Assembly (NCBI RefSeq): GCF_001856665.1
Contig: NZ_CP017781.1
Location: 1,178,001-1,242,000, forward strand
Length of the DNA stretch: 64,000 nucleotides
From: Rhodobacter xanthinilyticus
GTDB taxonomy: Bacteria > Pseudomonadota > Alphaproteobacteria > Rhodobacterales > Rhodobacteraceae
Direction: 5' to 3'
The first letter of the stretch is position 1. The number at the start of each line of letters is the position of its first letter. Below the pieces are notes generated by a model, which was not told the DNA's origin, did not search any database, and saw only the letters and a program-made list of their open reading frames with translations. Shown here in pieces: positions 1 through 9,351 of this stretch. The position numbers and the translations under genes were made by a program.

Positions 1-419
1 GCCGTGCCCCACAGGAGCTTGGTCTTCGAGCCCTCCATCTTGGCCGCGAGATAGTCGGTGATTTCCTCGAGATTGCGGGTGTTTTCCGCGAAATCGGCGC
101 CCTCGGGGCGCACATCGGCGTCGTGGAAACAGAAGAACGGCGCCTGCAGGATGTCGAACATCTCGAAAGCCACATCGGCCTTCAGCTTGGCCAGAGCCAT
201 GGTATCGCCAAACCAGGGGCGCTCAAACGTTTGCCCGCCGAACGGGTCGCCGCCCGGCCAGGCGAAGCTGTGCCAATAGGCGACCGCAAAGCGCAGATGG
301 TCCTCCATCCGCTTGCCGGCCACCACCTCATCGGGGTTGTAATGGCGGAAGGCGAAGTCGGTGTCGCTCGTCGGCCCCTCATAGCGAATTTGCGGGATGC
401 CTTTGAAAAACTCTGTCAT
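1..419 (-). CDS. xylA: Xylose isomerase, N-terminal part (cut by window edge)
   Basis: Reading the minus strand from an ATG at 419 gives an open frame of 139 codons that runs off the left edge. It begins [16 protein letters not shown] and contains the xylose isomerase blocks [20 protein letters not shown] (about residues 42-61) and [13 protein letters not shown]. The latter carries the conserved active-site His and Asp region of the family. The enzyme converts D-xylose to D-xylulose in the cytoplasm. Its ATG overlaps the xylB stop in an ATGA, so it is the last gene seen of a xylF-H-G-B-A operon. Only the first third is visible, so the metal-binding residues further on cannot be checked. Confidence 0.95.
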   Translation of the reverse strand, partial: MTEFFKGIPQIRYEGPTSDTDFAFRHYNPDEVVAGKRMEDHLRFAVAYWHSFAWPGGDPFGGQTFERPWFGDTMALAKLKADVAFEMFDILQAPFFCFHDADVRPEGADFAENTRNLEEITDYLAAKMEGSKTKLLWGT

Positions 420-1852
420 GTCAGGTCCTTGAGTGCAGCTTGGGCGGCGCGGTAGCGCGCGTGCCCGGCGTCGAAAGCGTCAGTGAGCGCCGCGACCGGG
501 TCGATCGTGGCGGCGATGGCGGGGGGGGCGGCGAGCTCGGCGCCGCCGCCGGTCGCGGCCATCTGGCCGAGCCGCGCCGCGCCGTAAGCGCCGCCGAAAT
601 CGCCCGCGACGGGCAGGTGAACCGGCGTGCCGAGCGCGGTCGCGATCATCTCGCACCAGAGCCGTGAGCGGGTGCCGCCGCCGACCCCGATCAGATGGCT
701 GATCTCGGTGCCGGTCGCGGCGAGCGCGTCGCGGCAATCGCGGATCGCGAAGGTCACCCCCTCGAGCACCGCGCGCGTGGCCGCGGCGCGGTCGGTCGCA
801 TGGTCGAGCCCGATGAAGGCGCCGCGGATCGCGGCGTCGTTGAGCGGCGTGCGCTCGCCGCCCAAATAGGGCAGGAACCGCGTCTTGCCGGGCGCGGTGA
901 GCGCGCCAAGGCCCTCGGTGAGCGCCGCGGGCTCGCGCCCCGCGAGGCGCGCAAACCAGTTGAGCGCATCGGTCGCGGCAAGGATCACCCCCATCTGATG
1001 CCAGGTGCCCGGCAGCGCGTGGCAAAAGGTATGGACCGCAGTGGCCGGGTCCGGCCGATAGCCGTCGTTTGCGGCAAAGAGCACGCCGGAGGTGCCGAGC
1101 GAGACAAAGGCCTGCCCCGCGCGCACCACGCCCGTGCCGACCCCCGAGGCCGCGTTGTCGCCGCCGCCCCCCGCCACCGGCACCCGCGGGCAGCCGAAGC
1201 GCTCGGCGATCTCGGGGCGCAGCCGCCCGGAGACCTCGGAGCCCTCGACAAGCCGCGGCATCTGCTCGATGCGCATCCCGCTCGCCGCGAGAAGCGCCTC
1301 CGACCAGACCCGCGCGCCGGTATCGAGCCAGCTCGTGCCCGCCGCATCCGACATCTCGGCGACATGCTCGCCGGTCAGCCACAGCCGCAGATAATCCTTC
1401 GGCAACAACACCTTGGCCACGCGCTTGAAGATCTCGGGCTCGTGGCGCGCGACCCAGGAGAGCTTCGGCGCGGTAAAGCCGGGGAAGACGATATTGCCCG
1501 AAACCGCGCGAAACTGCGGATCGGCGTCCATCGAGGCGGCCTCGGCCGCCGCGCGGGTATCGTTCCACAAGATACAGGGCCGCAGAACATTATCCGCGCC
1601 ATCGAGCAGCACCGAGCCATGCATCTGCCCGGAAAGCCCGATACCCTTGAGCGCGCCGAGGCCCGGCCCCGCGGCCAATTCGCCCAGCACCGCCTCCGCC
1701 GCGACGAGCCAATCGGCGGGCGATTGCTCCGACCAGCCGTCCGCCGGCCGCGCCACGCTCAAAGGCGCCGAGGCCTCGGCCAGCACGCGCTGATCCTCGT
1801 CGATCAGCACGCCCTTGAGCCCCGATGTCCCCAGATCGAGCCCGAGATACAT
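416..1852 (-). CDS. xylB: Xylulokinase
   Basis: 478 aa, FGGY carbohydrate kinase. It starts [14 protein letters not shown], the phosphate-binding motif of the sugar kinase/actin fold, has MHGSVLLD near residue 75 and the C-terminal [11 protein letters not shown] block. It phosphorylates D-xylulose to xylulose 5-phosphate for the pentose phosphate pathway. I chose the ATG at 1852, whose first base is the last base of the xylG stop (TGATG). A TTG one codon upstream is possible but less likely. The stop overlaps the xylA ATG. The length is normal for XylB, and position between xylG and xylA supports xylulose over other pentuloses. Confidence 0.95.
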   Translation of the reverse strand: MYLGLDLGTSGLKGVLIDEDQRVLAEASAPLSVARPADGWSEQSPADWLVAAEAVLGELAAGPGLGALKGIGLSGQMHGSVLLDGADNVLRPCILWNDTRAAAEAASMDADPQFRAVSGNIVFPGFTAPKLSWVARHEPEIFKRVAKVLLPKDYLRLWLTGEHVAEMSDAAGTSWLDTGARVWSEALLAASGMRIEQMPRLVEGSEVSGRLRPEIAERFGCPRVPVAGGGGDNAASGVGTGVVRAGQAFVSLGTSGVLFAANDGYRPDPATAVHTFCHALPGTWHQMGVILAATDALNWFARLAGREPAALTEGLGALTAPGKTRFLPYLGGERTPLNDAAIRGAFIGLDHATDRAAATRAVLEGVTFAIRDCRDALAATGTEISHLIGVGGGTRSRLWCEMIATALGTPVHLPVAGDFGGAYGAARLGQMAATGGGAELAAPPAIAATIDPVAALTDAFDAGHARYRAAQAALKDLT

Positions 1853-2610
1853 CAACGCCCCCCGTCGGGCTTCTTGCCCAGAATGATCATGCCGAGGATA
1901 TCCTCGTCGGTGACCTCATCGACATTGACCGTGCCGACGAGCTGGCCGTTCTTCATCACCGAGGCCCGGTCGCAGAGCTTCATGACGTTGTGGATGTCAT
2001 GCTCGATGAGGAAGATCCCGAGGCCCTGCGCCTTGAGCTCCTCGATCAGCTCGGCCACCATCTGCGTCTCATGCGGGCCGAGCGCGGCCGTCGGCTCATC
2101 CATGATCAGGATGCGCGCGTTGAAATAGACCGCCCGCGCGATCGCCACCGATTGCCGCTGGCCGCCCGAAAGCGCCTTCACCGGCTCCTTGAACTTGCGG
2201 AAATTCGGGTTCAGCCGGCCCATGATCTTGCGGGTCTCGGCCTCCATCTGCGCGTCGTCGACAAAGCCCATCGGCGTCACGAGCTCGCGCCCGAGGAAGA
2301 GGTTCGAGGCCGCATCGAGGTTATCGGCCAGAGCCAGCGTCTGATAGATCGTCTCGATATTATACTTGCGCGCATCGCGCGGGTTGCGGATCTCGGCCTT
2401 CTCGCCGTTGATGAAAATCTCGCCCGCGTCCATCTGATAGGCGCCCGAGAGACATTTGATCAGCGTCGATTTGCCCGCGCCGTTGTGGCCCAGAAGCCCC
2501 ACGACCTCGCCCGGGTAGAGGTCGACGGTGACATGATCGACCGCCTTGATGCCGCCGAATGCGATCGAGATGTCGCGCAGCTCGACCAGAGGAGTGCCCC
2601 GTTCGCTCAT
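1852..2610 (-). CDS. xylG: D-xylose ABC transporter, ATP-binding protein (single-domain type)
   Basis: 252 aa from the ATG at 2610, which overlaps the upstream permease stop (ATGA). Walker [10 protein letters not shown] is at residues 41-49, the signature [14 protein letters not shown] near 148 and Walker [12 protein letters not shown] near 168. It energises uptake of xylose with XylH and XylF at the inner membrane. E. coli XylG is about twice as long, with two fused nucleotide-binding domains. This is a single-domain version like the FrcA type of CUT2 importers, so the working transporter probably uses a homodimer. Specificity comes from the operon, not from this protein. Confidence 0.9.
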   Translation of the reverse strand: MSERGTPLVELRDISIAFGGIKAVDHVTVDLYPGEVVGLLGHNGAGKSTLIKCLSGAYQMDAGEIFINGEKAEIRNPRDARKYNIETIYQTLALADNLDAASNLFLGRELVTPMGFVDDAQMEAETRKIMGRLNPNFRKFKEPVKALSGGQRQSVAIARAVYFNARILIMDEPTAALGPHETQMVAELIEELKAQGLGIFLIEHDIHNVMKLCDRASVMKNGQLVGTVNVDEVTDEDILGMIILGKKPDGGR

Positions 2611-3896
2611 TCTTTCGCCCCCGTGCGTTTGCGATATTGGATGTCGATCCACACGGCGAGCACCAGCACGCCGCCGACGATGATGTTCTGGAAGGGCGCG
2701 TCGACGCCGACCATCGCCATCCCCGATTGCAGCGATTGCATGATGATCGCGCCAAGGACCGCGCCGTAGATCGTGCCGACGCCGCCCGCGAGCGCCGTGC
2801 CGCCGATCACCGCCGCCGCGATCACCCGCAGCTCGTCGAGCGTGCCGATGTCATTGGCGTGGTTGGCCAGCCGCGCCTGCGCCACCATCGCCGAGAGCGC
2901 GCAGAGCACCCCCATCAGCGTGAAGATCTTGACGGTCAGCATCCGCGTGTTGATGCCGGAAAGCTCGGCCGCATCGGGGTTGCCGCCGGCGGCGAAGATA
3001 TAGCGCCCAAAGCGCGTGCGCCGCGCCACCAGCGTCATCACCACCGCGATCGCGATCAGGATCAGGACCGAGATCGGCAGGCCGTAATAGGCCACGAACC
3101 CCTCGGGCACCGCCTCGCCGCGCGCCTCGAACATCCGTTTGACCCGGCCGATCGGCACTTCATAGCTGTTCAGCACCGCGATGAAGCCAAGGATCGCCGC
3201 GACCGCCGTCGCCATCAAGGCGCCTTCCGCCCAGAGCGGTTTGACCGGGAATTCATGCGCGATCTTGGCCGCCCGCGCCCGCCAGATCGCGAGCACCGCC
3301 GCCCCCGAGAGCACCACGCCGATCGCCCAGGAGAGCAGATCGCCCAGCGTCCCCTCGACCCCGCCCAAGAGCATGAAATTGTGGTCAAGCGGCCCGAGCG
3401 TCTGCCCGTCGGTCAGATACCAGCCGACATTGCGCCAGATCAAAAGCCCGCCCAGCGTCACGATGAAGGCCGGAATCCGTTGATATCCCACCAGAAAGCC
3501 GTTGAGCGCCCCGATCGCCGCGCCGGTGAGCAGCCCCGCGACGATGGTCAGCGGCATGATCAGCGGATGGCCGAGCCCGAAGAGCTGCGGCAGGAGCTGC
3601 ACCTGCATCACCCCCATCACCGAGGAGCACAGCGCCAGCACCGCGCCCACCGAGAGGTCGATATGGCGGGTGACGATCACGAAGACCATCCCCGTCGCCA
3701 TGATCGCGACCGAGACGGTCTGGATCGACAGGTTGAAAATGTTGCGCGGCGTCAGGAAACGGCCGTCGGTGATCAGATCGAAGACGAGGCAGATCGCGAC
3801 GAAAGCGCCGATCATCCCCAAAAGCCGGGTGTCGATCTCCAGCGTCTTGAGGAGCGAGCGCTTGCCGGGCGCGGGGGGCGGGGCCGGGGTGTTCAT
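2607..3896 (-). CDS. xylH: D-xylose ABC transporter, permease
   Basis: 429 aa from the ATG at 3896; a TTG at 3908 would add four residues. It is a hydrophobic protein of the BPD_transp_2 (CUT2) permease family, with [15 protein letters not shown] near residue 80 and the EAA-like stretch [16 protein letters not shown] near 315. About ten membrane segments are visible. It forms the xylose channel with XylG and the periplasmic binding protein XylF. The length matches XylH, which is longer than the ribose permease. A GC-rich hairpin separates it from xylF, which may lower its level relative to the binding protein. Confidence 0.93.
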   Translation of the reverse strand: MNTPAPPPAPGKRSLLKTLEIDTRLLGMIGAFVAICLVFDLITDGRFLTPRNIFNLSIQTVSVAIMATGMVFVIVTRHIDLSVGAVLALCSSVMGVMQVQLLPQLFGLGHPLIMPLTIVAGLLTGAAIGALNGFLVGYQRIPAFIVTLGGLLIWRNVGWYLTDGQTLGPLDHNFMLLGGVEGTLGDLLSWAIGVVLSGAAVLAIWRARAAKIAHEFPVKPLWAEGALMATAVAAILGFIAVLNSYEVPIGRVKRMFEARGEAVPEGFVAYYGLPISVLILIAIAVVMTLVARRTRFGRYIFAAGGNPDAAELSGINTRMLTVKIFTLMGVLCALSAMVAQARLANHANDIGTLDELRVIAAAVIGGTALAGGVGTIYGAVLGAIIMQSLQSGMAMVGVDAPFQNIIVGGVLVLAVWIDIQYRKRTGAKE

Positions 3897-3943
3897 GGGC
3901 CTATCCAAGTGAGGGGGGGGCGCCGCGAGGGCGGCAGGGAAGG

Positions 3944-3965
3944 GGGGCGGACCTCGGCCCGCCCC
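3944..3965 (-). terminator. GC hairpin between xylF and xylH
   Basis: Arms GGGGCGG (3944-3950) and CCGCCCC (3959-3965) make a 7-bp stem with an 8-base loop between xylF and xylH. There is no T run on the minus strand, so it is more likely an attenuator or mRNA-end stabiliser, giving more binding protein than permease, than a full terminator. The hairpin is seen; the role is inferred from many other binding-protein operons. Confidence 0.45.
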
Positions 3966-3978
3966 GGTTCATGTCAGA

Positions 3979-4998
3979 TCAGTTGCACGGCGCCGGGCCG
4001 CCCGAGACGCCCTGGCAGAGCTCGGCCTGGCTGATCCAGCCCGCATCGACCACGACAGCGAGGTTGTCCTTGGTGATCGGCACCGGCGCGAGGAATTTCG
4101 CGGTCATCTTGGTGCCCGCGGGCGAGGTCCATTCGGTCGCGCCCTCGACGGCGTTCATCGCGGTGCCGCCGGCCAGCGCCAGCGCGATCTCGGCCGCGTT
4201 CTTGCCCAGATCGCGCGAGTCCTTCCAGACCGAAACCGTCTGGGTGCCCTTGGCCACGCGGTTGAGCGCGGCGAAATCGGCATCCTGCCCCGAGACCGGC
4301 ACCACCATCCCCTGCGCCGCCAGCGCCGCCACCGCGCCGCCCGCGGTGCCGTCGTTCGAGGCCACCACCGCATCGACCTTGTTGTCGTTGGCGGTCAGGA
4401 TCTGCTCCATGTTGCGCTGCGCGTTCGCCGGCAGCCAGCTATCGGTATAGGCCTCGCCGACGATGGTGATATCGCCCGCGTCGATCGCCGGTTGCAGCAC
4501 CTCCTGTTGGCCTCCGCGCAGGAAATCGGCGTTCGGGTCGGTGGGCGAGCCCTTGATCATCACATAATTGCCCTTCGGCGCGGCGGCCAGAACGGCGCGG
4601 GCCTGCATCCGGCCGACCTCGACGTTGTCGAAGGTGAGATAGAAGGCGCGCGGGTCTTCGATCAGCCGGTCATAGGCGATCACCGGGATCCCCTCGTCGG
4701 CGGCGGCCTGCACCGCCGGGCCGATCGCGGCGGTGTCTTGCGCCAGAACGATCAGCGCGTCGACGCCCTGCGCCATCAGCGATTCGATATCCGAGAGCTG
4801 CTTGGCCGAGGACGATTGCGCATCGGCCGAGACATATTTCGCGCCGGCCGCCTCGAGCGCGCCCTTGATCGCGGCCTCATCGGTTTTCCAGCGTTCTTCC
4901 TGGAAGTTCGACCAGGACACGCCGACGGTCATTTCCGCGAAAGCCGAGGTGGCGAGCCCCGCCGTCAGCGCGACGCTGGCCAAAAGAATCTTGTGCAT
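3979..4998 (-). CDS. xylF: D-xylose ABC transporter, periplasmic substrate-binding protein
   Basis: 339 aa, Peripla_BP_4 family. The N-terminus [21 protein letters not shown] is a clear signal peptide with AxA cleavage before [20 protein letters not shown], the typical start of mature Xyl[20 protein letters not shown] and [15 protein letters not shown] are the usual ligand-pocket stretches. It captures xylose in the periplasm and delivers it to XylGH. A strong ribosome site GGGAGGA precedes the ATG. It is the first gene of the minus-strand xyl operon and starts 214 bp from the divergent repressor. Confidence 0.94.
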   Translation of the reverse strand: MHKILLASVALTAGLATSAFAEMTVGVSWSNFQEERWKTDEAAIKGALEAAGAKYVSADAQSSSAKQLSDIESLMAQGVDALIVLAQDTAAIGPAVQAAADEGIPVIAYDRLIEDPRAFYLTFDNVEVGRMQARAVLAAAPKGNYVMIKGSPTDPNADFLRGGQQEVLQPAIDAGDITIVGEAYTDSWLPANAQRNMEQILTANDNKVDAVVASNDGTAGGAVAALAAQGMVVPVSGQDADFAALNRVAKGTQTVSVWKDSRDLGKNAAEIALALAGGTAMNAVEGATEWTSPAGTKMTAKFLAPVPITKDNLAVVVDAGWISQAELCQGVSGGPAPCN

Positions 4999-5060
4999 CA
5001 GGTTCCTCCCGTTGATGACCCCGCCTCACGCGGAGCTGCCCGGCGCGCGGCCGAGTTGCA

Positions 5061-5074
5061 GCGAAGATGCCTTC
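5061..5074. promoter_or_regulatory. Candidate XylR operator 1 over the xylF -10
   Basis: The sequence GCGAAGATGCCTTC contains the inverted arms GAAG..CTTC. It recurs almost exactly at 5102-5115, 41 bp away. On the minus strand it covers the weak -10 (CATCTT, 5069-5064) that lies 17 bp after a perfect TTGACA at 5092-5087. A repressor here would block xylF transcription. The match and position are seen; that the ROK protein binds here is inferred. Confidence 0.55.
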
Positions 5075-5092
5075 AATATTTTCGGCTGTCAA
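5064..5092 (-). promoter_or_regulatory. Predicted xylF promoter
   Basis: On the minus strand, TTGACA (5092-5087) is followed after 17 bases by CATCTT (5069-5064). The -35 is perfect and the -10 weak, as expected of a regulated sigma-70-type promoter. It sits about 70 bp upstream of the xylF ATG. Confidence 0.5.
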
Positions 5093-5101
5093 AATAAAAT
5101 T

Positions 5102-5115
5102 GCGAAGACATCTTC
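5102..5115. promoter_or_regulatory. Candidate XylR operator 2 over the xylR -35
   Basis: GCGAAGACATCTTC, with arms GAAGA and TCTTC around CA, is the second copy of the palindrome at 5061-5074. It overlaps the plus-strand -35 AAGACA (5105-5110). The 41-bp spacing is close to four helical turns, so dimers on the two sites would face the same side of the DNA. This arrangement fits repression of xylF plus self-control of the repressor gene. Confidence 0.55.
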
Positions 5116-5133
5116 CCGCTACGGCAATATAAT
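5105..5133 (+). promoter_or_regulatory. Predicted xylR promoter
   Basis: AAGACA (5105-5110) and a perfect TATAAT (5128-5133) are separated by 17 bases, 80 bp upstream of the repressor ATG. A perfect TATAAT is unusual in DNA this GC-rich. A further inverted repeat, CCATGC...GCATGG at 5173-5191, lies in the leader just before the gene. Confidence 0.55.
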
Positions 5134-5212
5134 GGGCAAATACGCTGCCGCGCGGCGAGATTTTCACGCTATCCATGCTGCAACTGCATGGTTTAATTTG
5201 GTGGGTGAAGAA

Positions 5213-6487
5213 ATGTTCGAGATCGAGACCGTCGCTCGCAGCCGCGAGCCGCAGCCCGGCTGCGGCCCCTTGACCGAGCCGCCGGGCTTTGGCGCCCGCC
5301 CCCTCCGCCAACAGATTTTCGAGCGAATCCGCGCCCTTGGCCAAGCCTCGCGGGTGCAGCTCACCAAGGATCTGGGGATCTCGCCCGCCTCCGTGACCAC
5401 CGCCACCTCCGAGCTGATCGAGGCGGGCGTGCTCGAGGAGGTCACCGCGCCGCCCGCCGCCGAGACCACCCGCGGCCGCCCGGCGGTGGCGCTGCGGGTG
5501 CGCCCGGGGCGCCGCCATGTCCTCGGCATCAAGCTCTCGGACCGCAAACACACCGGCGTGATCGTCGATTTCGCCGGCAATGTCGTGGCCAGCGAGGCGA
5601 TCGAGCGGGTCGAGGGGGCGCTCGCGCTCGATGCGATTCTCGACGCGGCGGAGCAGCTCGTCACCACCCTTTGCGCCCGTGCGGGGCTCGCGCGCGCGGA
5701 GGTCGGCGCGCTCGGGCTCGGGGTGCCGGGCTTTGTCGATGCCGAGCTTGGCGTGGTCCATTGGTCGCCGATCCTCGAGACCCGCCACGTTCCCTTGGGC
5801 GCGGCGCTCACCGCCCGGCTCGGGCTCAAGGTGCTCGTCGACAACGACGCCAATCTCGTCACCCTGGCCGAGCTGTGGTTCGGCGTCGGGCGCGAGCTTT
5901 CCGATTTCGCGGTGGTCACCATCGAGCACGGGCTCGGCATGGGCTATGTCATCAACCACCGTCTCTACCGCGGCGCGCGCGGCATGGGGATGGAGCTTGG
6001 CCACTCGAAGGTGCAGCTCGACGGGGCGCTGTGCCGCTGCGGCCAGCGCGGCTGCCTCGAGGCCTATGTCGCCGATTACGCGCTCGTGCGCGAGGCGCGC
6101 ACCGCGTTGAACCTGACCAACCGCGAGACCCGCACCGTGCCGATCCTGCTCGAGAGCCTCTTTGACCATGCCAAGGCCGGCAATGGCGCGGCGCGCTCGA
6201 TCTTTCGCCGCGCGGGGCGTTATCTCGCGCTCGGGCTCTCCAATGTCATGAACCTCTTCGACCCGCAGCTGATCATCATCTCGGGCGAGCGGATGCGCTA
6301 TGATTACCTCTACGCCAAGGAGACGCTGACCGAGATGGGCGAGATGATGCTCGACACCGGCCGCCCGCCGCCGCGGATCGAGATCCATGCCTGGGGCGAT
6401 CTGCTCTGGGCCCATGGCGCGGCGGCGCTGGCGCTCGATCATCTGACCGAGGAAACCGTGGGCGCGGCGCGCGAGGTGGCGCCGTGA
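5213..6487 (+). CDS. xylR: ROK-family transcriptional repressor, probable xylose regulator
   Basis: 424 aa. The N-terminal winged helix-turn-helix (IFERIRALGQASRVQLTKDL...) is followed by a ROK sugar-kinase-like domain with LGVPGFVDAELGVV, LVDNDANLVTLAELWFG and the zinc motif CRCGQRGCLE within the ROK signature. The start is the ATG at 5213; the frame is open further upstream but that would run through the promoter. It lies divergent to xylF, so it most likely represses the xyl operon and releases it on xylose binding. Whether this ROK domain keeps kinase activity is unknown. Its stop overlaps the GTG start of the next gene. Confidence 0.9.
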   Translation: MFEIETVARSREPQPGCGPLTEPPGFGARPLRQQIFERIRALGQASRVQLTKDLGISPASVTTATSELIEAGVLEEVTAPPAAETTRGRPAVALRVRPGRRHVLGIKLSDRKHTGVIVDFAGNVVASEAIERVEGALALDAILDAAEQLVTTLCARAGLARAEVGALGLGVPGFVDAELGVVHWSPILETRHVPLGAALTARLGLKVLVDNDANLVTLAELWFGVGRELSDFAVVTIEHGLGMGYVINHRLYRGARGMGMELGHSKVQLDGALCRCGQRGCLEAYVADYALVREARTALNLTNRETRTVPILLESLFDHAKAGNGAARSIFRRAGRYLALGLSNVMNLFDPQLIIISGERMRYDYLYAKETLTEMGEMMLDTGRPPPRIEIHAWGDLLWAHGAAALALDHLTEETVGAAREVAP

Positions 6488-7995
6488 GGGCGGCGGTTTG
6501 CGCGCTGCTCCTCGCCGGGGCCGCGGGGGCGGGGCCGGCGGCGGCGGGGCCCGCCTTTCTGGCCGAGCCCGGCGCGCTGCCGGCGCCCCATGAATATACC
6601 GGCGGCTGGGAGCATTTCGTCGGCGGCGGGGTGGCGGTCTTCGATTGCGACGGCGATGCGCGCCCCGATCTTTTCGCCGCGGGCGGCGAGAGCCCGGCCG
6701 CGCTTTACCGCAACCGCTCGGCGCCCGGCGGCGCGCTGGCCTTCGACCCGGTGCCGCTTGCGGGCGATCTGACCGGCGTCACCGGCGCCTATCCGCTCGA
6801 TCTCGACAGCGACGGGGTGATGGATCTCGCGGTGCTGCGGGTGGGCCCGAACCGGCTCCTGCGGGGCTTGGGCGATTGCGCCTTCGAGGAGGCGACGGCG
6901 GCGCTCGGCCTCGACCCGGGCGCGGCCTGGACCACCGCCTTCACCGCCACCTGGGAGCCCGGCGCGCCGCTGCCCACGCTGTTCTTCGGCAATTACGTCG
7001 ACCGCACGAACCCCGACGGCCCCTTCGAGGCCTGCGACGCGAACCTGCTCTTTCGCGGCACCGCGCCCCGCTACGCCGCCCCCGAACGCGTCGAGCCCGG
7101 CTGGTGCACGCTCTCGGCGCTCTTTTCCGATTGGGCGCGCCAGGGCCGCCCCGAGCTGCGCCTCTCCAATGACCGGCAATATTACGTTCGCGGCGGCCAT
7201 GAGCAGATGTTCACCCTCACGCCGCTCGCCGAGCGCGCCGATTGGCCGAAGGTCTCGCTCTGGGGGATGGGGATCGCGAGCCGCGACATCACCGGCGACG
7301 GCCTGCCCGAGGTGATGATGACCTCGATGGGCGATCAGCTTCTCCAGATCAACACCGGCACCGGCTTCACCGCCGCGCCCTATGCGCAGGGCACCTATGC
7401 CCAGCGGCCCTATCTGGGCGATGATGGCCGCCCCTCGACCGGCTGGACCCCGGTCTTTGGCGATGTCGACAACGATGGGCGCGATGATCTCTTCATCGCC
7501 AAGGGCAATGTCGATCAGATGCCCTCGAATGCCTCGCATGACCCTGACAACCTCTTGATGCAGGGGGCGGATGGCCGCTTCACCGAGGCCGGGGCGGCGG
7601 CGGGCGTCGCCTCGACCGCGCGCGGGCGCGGCGCGGCGCTTGTCGATCTCAACGCCGATGGGCTTCTCGATCTCGTCGTCTCGAACCGCCGCGCGCCTTT
7701 GATGCTCTCGCGCAATGTCACCGAAGGCGCCGGCCATTGGCTCGAGATCGTGCCGCGCCAGAGCGGGGTGAACCCCGATGCGGTGGGCGCCTGGGTCGAG
7801 ATCCGCGCGGGCGGGCGGGTGCGCGCGCAGGAAATCACCGTGGGCGGCGGCCATGCCGGCGGCGTCGCGGGGCCGGTGCATTTCGGTTTGGGCGCGCAGA
7901 CCGAGGCCGAGGTACGGGTGATCTGGCCGGGGGGCGCGGTGGGCCCCTGGCAGGCGGTCGCGGCCGATCAGCGGCGCGTCATCACCCGCCCCTGA
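6484..7995 (+). CDS. Secreted CRTAC1-type protein: FG-GAP/VCBS repeats plus ASPIC/UnbV domain
   Basis: 503 aa with a GTG start overlapping the upstream repressor stop (GTGA). A signal peptide ends around residue 21 (GPAAAGPAF). The body carries at least five calcium-loop-like repeats: DCDGDARPD, DLDSDGVMD, DITGDGLPE, DVDNDGRDD and DLNADGLLD, as in beta-propeller FG-GAP proteins. The last 90 residues (NPDAVGAWVEI...VIWPGG) match the ASPIC/UnbV domain. It is probably periplasmic or exported. The gene ends exactly where the convergent MauG-like peroxidase gene ends. No enzyme activity is evident; it may be a partner or substrate of that peroxidase. Confidence 0.8.
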   Translation: MRAAVCALLLAGAAGAGPAAAGPAFLAEPGALPAPHEYTGGWEHFVGGGVAVFDCDGDARPDLFAAGGESPAALYRNRSAPGGALAFDPVPLAGDLTGVTGAYPLDLDSDGVMDLAVLRVGPNRLLRGLGDCAFEEATAALGLDPGAAWTTAFTATWEPGAPLPTLFFGNYVDRTNPDGPFEACDANLLFRGTAPRYAAPERVEPGWCTLSALFSDWARQGRPELRLSNDRQYYVRGGHEQMFTLTPLAERADWPKVSLWGMGIASRDITGDGLPEVMMTSMGDQLLQINTGTGFTAAPYAQGTYAQRPYLGDDGRPSTGWTPVFGDVDNDGRDDLFIAKGNVDQMPSNASHDPDNLLMQGADGRFTEAGAAAGVASTARGRGAALVDLNADGLLDLVVSNRRAPLMLSRNVTEGAGHWLEIVPRQSGVNPDAVGAWVEIRAGGRVRAQEITVGGGHAGGVAGPVHFGLGAQTEAEVRVIWPGGAVGPWQAVAADQRRVITRP

Positions 7996-7998
7996 TCA
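7993..7998. other. Tail-to-tail stop codons sharing TGATCA
   Basis: The plus-strand stop TGA (7993-7995) is directly followed by TCA, the reverse complement of the minus-strand TGA. Two convergent genes therefore end with no bases between them and no room for a terminator. The same junction occurs at 49396-49401. Confidence 0.9.
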
Positions 7999-9351
7999 GC
8001 GCTCCACCGGCAAGCCGCTCGGTACCGCCGCGGGCACGCCAAGCCGGCCGTTGAGCGCCACCGGGTCGCTCAGCGTTTCGAAAAACGCCATGAGCGCCTC
8101 CACCTCGGCCGGGCTCAGCGCCCGCCCCGGGCCCGCGGCCGCCGCCGCCGCGGCGATCTCGGCGCGCTGGGCGGGGTCGTCCATCACCGCGAAATCGGGC
8201 TTCGTGCCAGGCAGATCGGGCAGAACCGCGCCCCCCTGAAGGGGCGCAAGCGCCGCCCCCCGCGCCGCATGATCGCGCAGAAACACCCGCAGATCGGCCT
8301 CCGCCCCCGCATGGCCCCAAGGCCCGGTCGCGAGCACATTGCGCAGCATCGGCGTGCGGAAGGCAAAGCGATCCGCCGCGCGCCCGGTCACCCGCATCCG
8401 CCCCTCGTCGCGCGCATGCGACTCGAAGCGCTCGGCCTTGCCCGGCCCGATCTGCGCCGCGCCCATCGCATGAAACCCCTGATCGGACAGGAGCGGCCCC
8501 GCGTGACACCCCGCGCAGCCCAGCTCGCCATAAAAGAGCGCCGCGCCCTCCGCCGCCGCCCCCGCAAGCGGCGCCTCGCCGCGCAGCACCGCATCGAAAG
8601 GCGCGCTGTCGGAGCGCCATTCGAGCGCCATGAAAGCCGCGATCGCATTCGAGATATCGGTGAAATCGAGCGCCCGCCCGGCGCCGATCTCGGGGTAAAC
8701 GGCGGCAAAGCGCGCCTGATAGGCGGGCACCGCCCGCACCCGCGCCGCGATCTTGTCCCAGGCGCCGCCGGGCCCGGTGATCCGCCCCGAGCGCACCGCC
8801 TTCGACACCTCGTTTTCGTTGTAATGCCCCGCCATCTCATCGGGCGAGAGCACCGGGAACATCGTCTGCGCCGAGAGCACCGAGGCAAAGCCGGTGACCA
8901 TCTCCTCCTCCATCGGCGTGCGCAGCCCCGAGGGGCGGGAGGGGTCCACCTCGATCCGCCCGTCATGGAAAAGCCGCGTCACCGCGCGGGCATTGAGGTT
9001 GAAAAGCGCCGGCGCATTGCGCGGGATCCGCTGCTCGGGGCGGTTTTCGGCGGTGACATGGCGCGCGGGGCCCAGCCCCGTGGCCCCCTCGCCGAGCCCG
9101 AGGCTCAGCCCGTCCGAGGTGCCAAAGCGCGGATGATGGCAGCTCGCGCAGGAGATATTGCGGTTGCCCGAGAGGATCGGATCGTAAAAGAGCAGCTGCC
9201 CGAGCGCCGCCTCTTCTGGGTCGACGGGGGCGAAATCCACCTCGCCGAGCGGCGGCGGCAGAACCGGCGCGGCCTGCGCCAGGGGGGGCGGCGCGCCAAG
9301 GGGCACAAGCGCCAAAAGCGCCGCGCCAAGGCGGCTCAGGGTCACGGTCAT
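7996..9351 (-). CDS. Di-heme cytochrome c peroxidase / MauG-like protein
   Basis: 451 aa from the ATG at 9351. The signal peptide ends near PLAQA (residue 27). Two CxxCH heme sites are seen: CASCH at 68-72 and CAGCH near 278, the hallmark of the bacterial cytochrome c peroxidase/MauG family. The protein is about 100 residues longer than classical CcpA, as in MauG-like branches. It acts in the periplasm, either reducing peroxide with electrons from cytochrome c or oxidising a partner protein. Its tail-to-tail pairing with an FG-GAP/ASPIC protein suggests a specific partner. A true peroxidase and a MauG-like modifying enzyme cannot be told apart from sequence by eye. Confidence 0.85.
   Translation of the reverse strand: MTVTLSRLGAALLALVPLGAPPPLAQAAPVLPPPLGEVDFAPVDPEEAALGQLLFYDPILSGNRNISCASCHHPRFGTSDGLSLGLGEGATGLGPARHVTAENRPEQRIPRNAPALFNLNARAVTRLFHDGRIEVDPSRPSGLRTPMEEEMVTGFASVLSAQTMFPVLSPDEMAGHYNENEVSKAVRSGRITGPGGAWDKIAARVRAVPAYQARFAAVYPEIGAGRALDFTDISNAIAAFMALEWRSDSAPFDAVLRGEAPLAGAAAEGAALFYGELGCAGCHAGPLLSDQGFHAMGAAQIGPGKAERFESHARDEGRMRVTGRAADRFAFRTPMLRNVLATGPWGHAGAEADLRVFLRDHAARGAALAPLQGGAVLPDLPGTKPDFAVMDDPAQRAEIAAAAAAAGPGRALSPAEVEALMAFFETLSDPVALNGRLGVPAAVPSGLPVER

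Noticed and set aside
695-2128. Long plus-strand open frames opposite xylB and xylG
   Set aside because: They are mirror frames caused by the GC-rich third positions of the true genes; the translations are Arg/Ala-rich with no domain pattern.
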